Assembly: GCF_026127265.1 (NCBI RefSeq)
Contig: NZ_WWFG01000001.1
Location: 62,001 to 126,000 of the forward strand
DNA from: Nostoc sp. KVJ3
GTDB taxonomy: Bacteria; Cyanobacteriota; Cyanobacteriia; Cyanobacteriales; Nostocaceae
Direction of reading: 5' to 3'
Length of the DNA: 64,000 bases
Under the pieces are notes generated by a model. The model was not told the DNA's origin. It did not search any database and saw nothing but the letters and a program-made list of their open reading frames with translations. This document shows positions 63,340 through 64,000 of this stretch, in pieces (positions within the stretch are counted from its first letter, which is position 1; each line of letters starts with the position of its first letter). Position numbers and translations under genes: made by a program.

Positions 63340-63653
63340 GCAATACTGCGTAGGTTTTGAGTCGATCCCCCCAACCCCCCTTAAAAAGGCTACGGTGTAC
63401 ACACAAGTCTTTGAGAGTGACCTCATAGGCTTTTGATCCCCCCAACCCCCCTTAAAAAAGGGGGCAAAAGTCTCTTAAAGTCCCCCAATTTATCGGGGGA
63501 TTTAGGGGGATCTCCAACGATTTTGGGTTTCTACAGAGATGTGTGTACACCGTAGCCTTAAAAAGGGGGGCTAAAAATGCCTTATTTTCCCCCTTTTTAA
63601 GGGGGACTAAGGGGGATCTGCAATGACTATCCACCAAAACCTACGCAGTATTG
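63340..63653. mobile_element. 313-bp MITE-like element with 9-bp target repeat
   Basis: 19-bp perfect inverted ends, CAATACTGCGTAGGTTTTG (63341-63359) and its complement (63635-63653). The direct repeat ATATCTGAA flanks it at 63331-63339 and 63654-63662, a likely 9-bp target duplication. The interior repeats the CTACGGTGTACACACA motif twice and several CCCCCTTAAAAAGGGG palindromes; it encodes nothing. Positions 63370-63560 are nearly the reverse complement of about 14555-14720. The remaining 240 bases to argD are AT-rich with a palindromic CCCCAC...GTGGGG pair at about 63748-63780. Confidence 0.85.
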
Positions 63654-63903
63654 ATATCTGAACGGCATTTTTTGAACCGATAAAAATTCCTGGAATCATT
63701 ATCCAGAAGGGGTTATGTTAATTTAATTAAATACGTTGTTCATTCCCCACCTGATTCTGTAGCACAAAATCAAGTGGGGAATTTGGGATATAAACGTTAA
63801 CTTAAAAAGAAGTACGAATTGTGCTAAATAAAAAGTAATTTTTAGGGATTTCTAGGAAACTAGTAAATAACTATATAATGAAAAACTTTCAGGAGGAGCG
63901 GTA

Positions 63904-64000
63904 GTGAGCCTACAAACTCTCGTTGACCAAGCCACCATCCCCCCAGATTCAGCTTTTGATACAGATAGCTTTAATGAAGCTGTCATGTCTACCTACGGTC
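63904..64000 (+). CDS. argD: Acetylornithine aminotransferase, N-terminal part (partial)
   Basis: The window ends 32 codons into this gene: MSLQTLVDQATIPPDSAFDT followed by DSFNEAVMSTYG. This closely resembles the start of ArgD in Nostocales, the pyridoxal-phosphate enzyme of arginine biosynthesis. The GTG start at 63904 is supported by AGGAGG at 63891-63896, seven nt upstream. Only the N-terminal lead-in is visible, with no catalytic residue, so the assignment rests on the STYG region and remembered orthologues. Confidence 0.6.
   Translation, partial: MSLQTLVDQATIPPDSAFDTDSFNEAVMSTYG

Overview
The window comes from a filamentous, probably heterocyst-forming cyanobacterium close to Nostoc/Anabaena. 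The evidence is the dense scatter of the octamer GCGATCGC (HIP1), cyanobacterium-specific genes (ndhM, narM, nirB, cnaT, ntcB), heptanucleotide tandem repeats, many small palindromic/MITE-like repeats, and large signalling proteins (Ser/Thr-His double kinase, CHASE2 kinase, CHAT and FHA proteins). I saw no rRNA, tRNA or CRISPR array.

Layout. 0-7.8 kb: end of a membrane protein, an LCP-family cell-wall ligase, and an 1804-residue Ser/Thr kinase-ATPase-GAF-histidine kinase. 8.1-21.4 kb: the nitrate assimilation cluster. cnaT, ntcB, nirB and a Rieske gene lie on the minus strand; nirA, nrtP, narB, a PsiE-like gene and narM on the plus strand. Good NtcA-type promoters (GTA-N8-TAC followed 22 nt later by a TAN3T -10 box) precede ntcB and lie between the Rieske gene and nirA. 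The nitrate permease gene nrtP is split by an intact IS701-like element whose removal would restore the frame, and a second, IS1634-like element sits directly behind the narM stop codon. 24.2-30.8 kb: an FHA-PrsW protease-like protein, a protein of unknown function, a CHAT(caspase-like)-FHA protein and a zinc-ribbon/pseudokinase/PP2C phosphatase, which look like a phospho-dependent signalling neighbourhood. 31.3-38 kb: ndhM, an Rre1/Ycf29-like regulator, a broken WD40 gene, a glycosyltransferase, a C-terminal processing protease and a YdcF-like protein. 38.3-49.3 kb: two large paralogous two-partner-secretion exoproteins bracket a response regulator, a CHASE2 histidine kinase and a DUF928 protein. 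49.6-53.1 kb: a small membrane protein and two unrecognised exported proteins. 53.3-58.3 kb: wecB, two FHA proteins and endonuclease V. 58.5-64 kb: a small conserved gene, a decayed fragment of the 1804-residue kinase, two tandem leucine-rich-repeat proteins, a K+ channel, a Uma2-type nuclease-like gene and the start of argD.

How parts work together. NtcA/NtcB/CnaT control nitrate assimilation. NrtP would import nitrate, NarB (with NarM) reduces it to nitrite, and NirA (with NirB) reduces nitrite to ammonium; in this isolate the transport step is interrupted. The CHASE2 kinase and its neighbouring NarL-type regulator probably control the flanking exoproteins. The window is rich in mobile DNA: two complete IS elements with target duplications, several non-autonomous inverted-repeat elements (one sharing the ends of the IS701-like element), and three pseudogenes.
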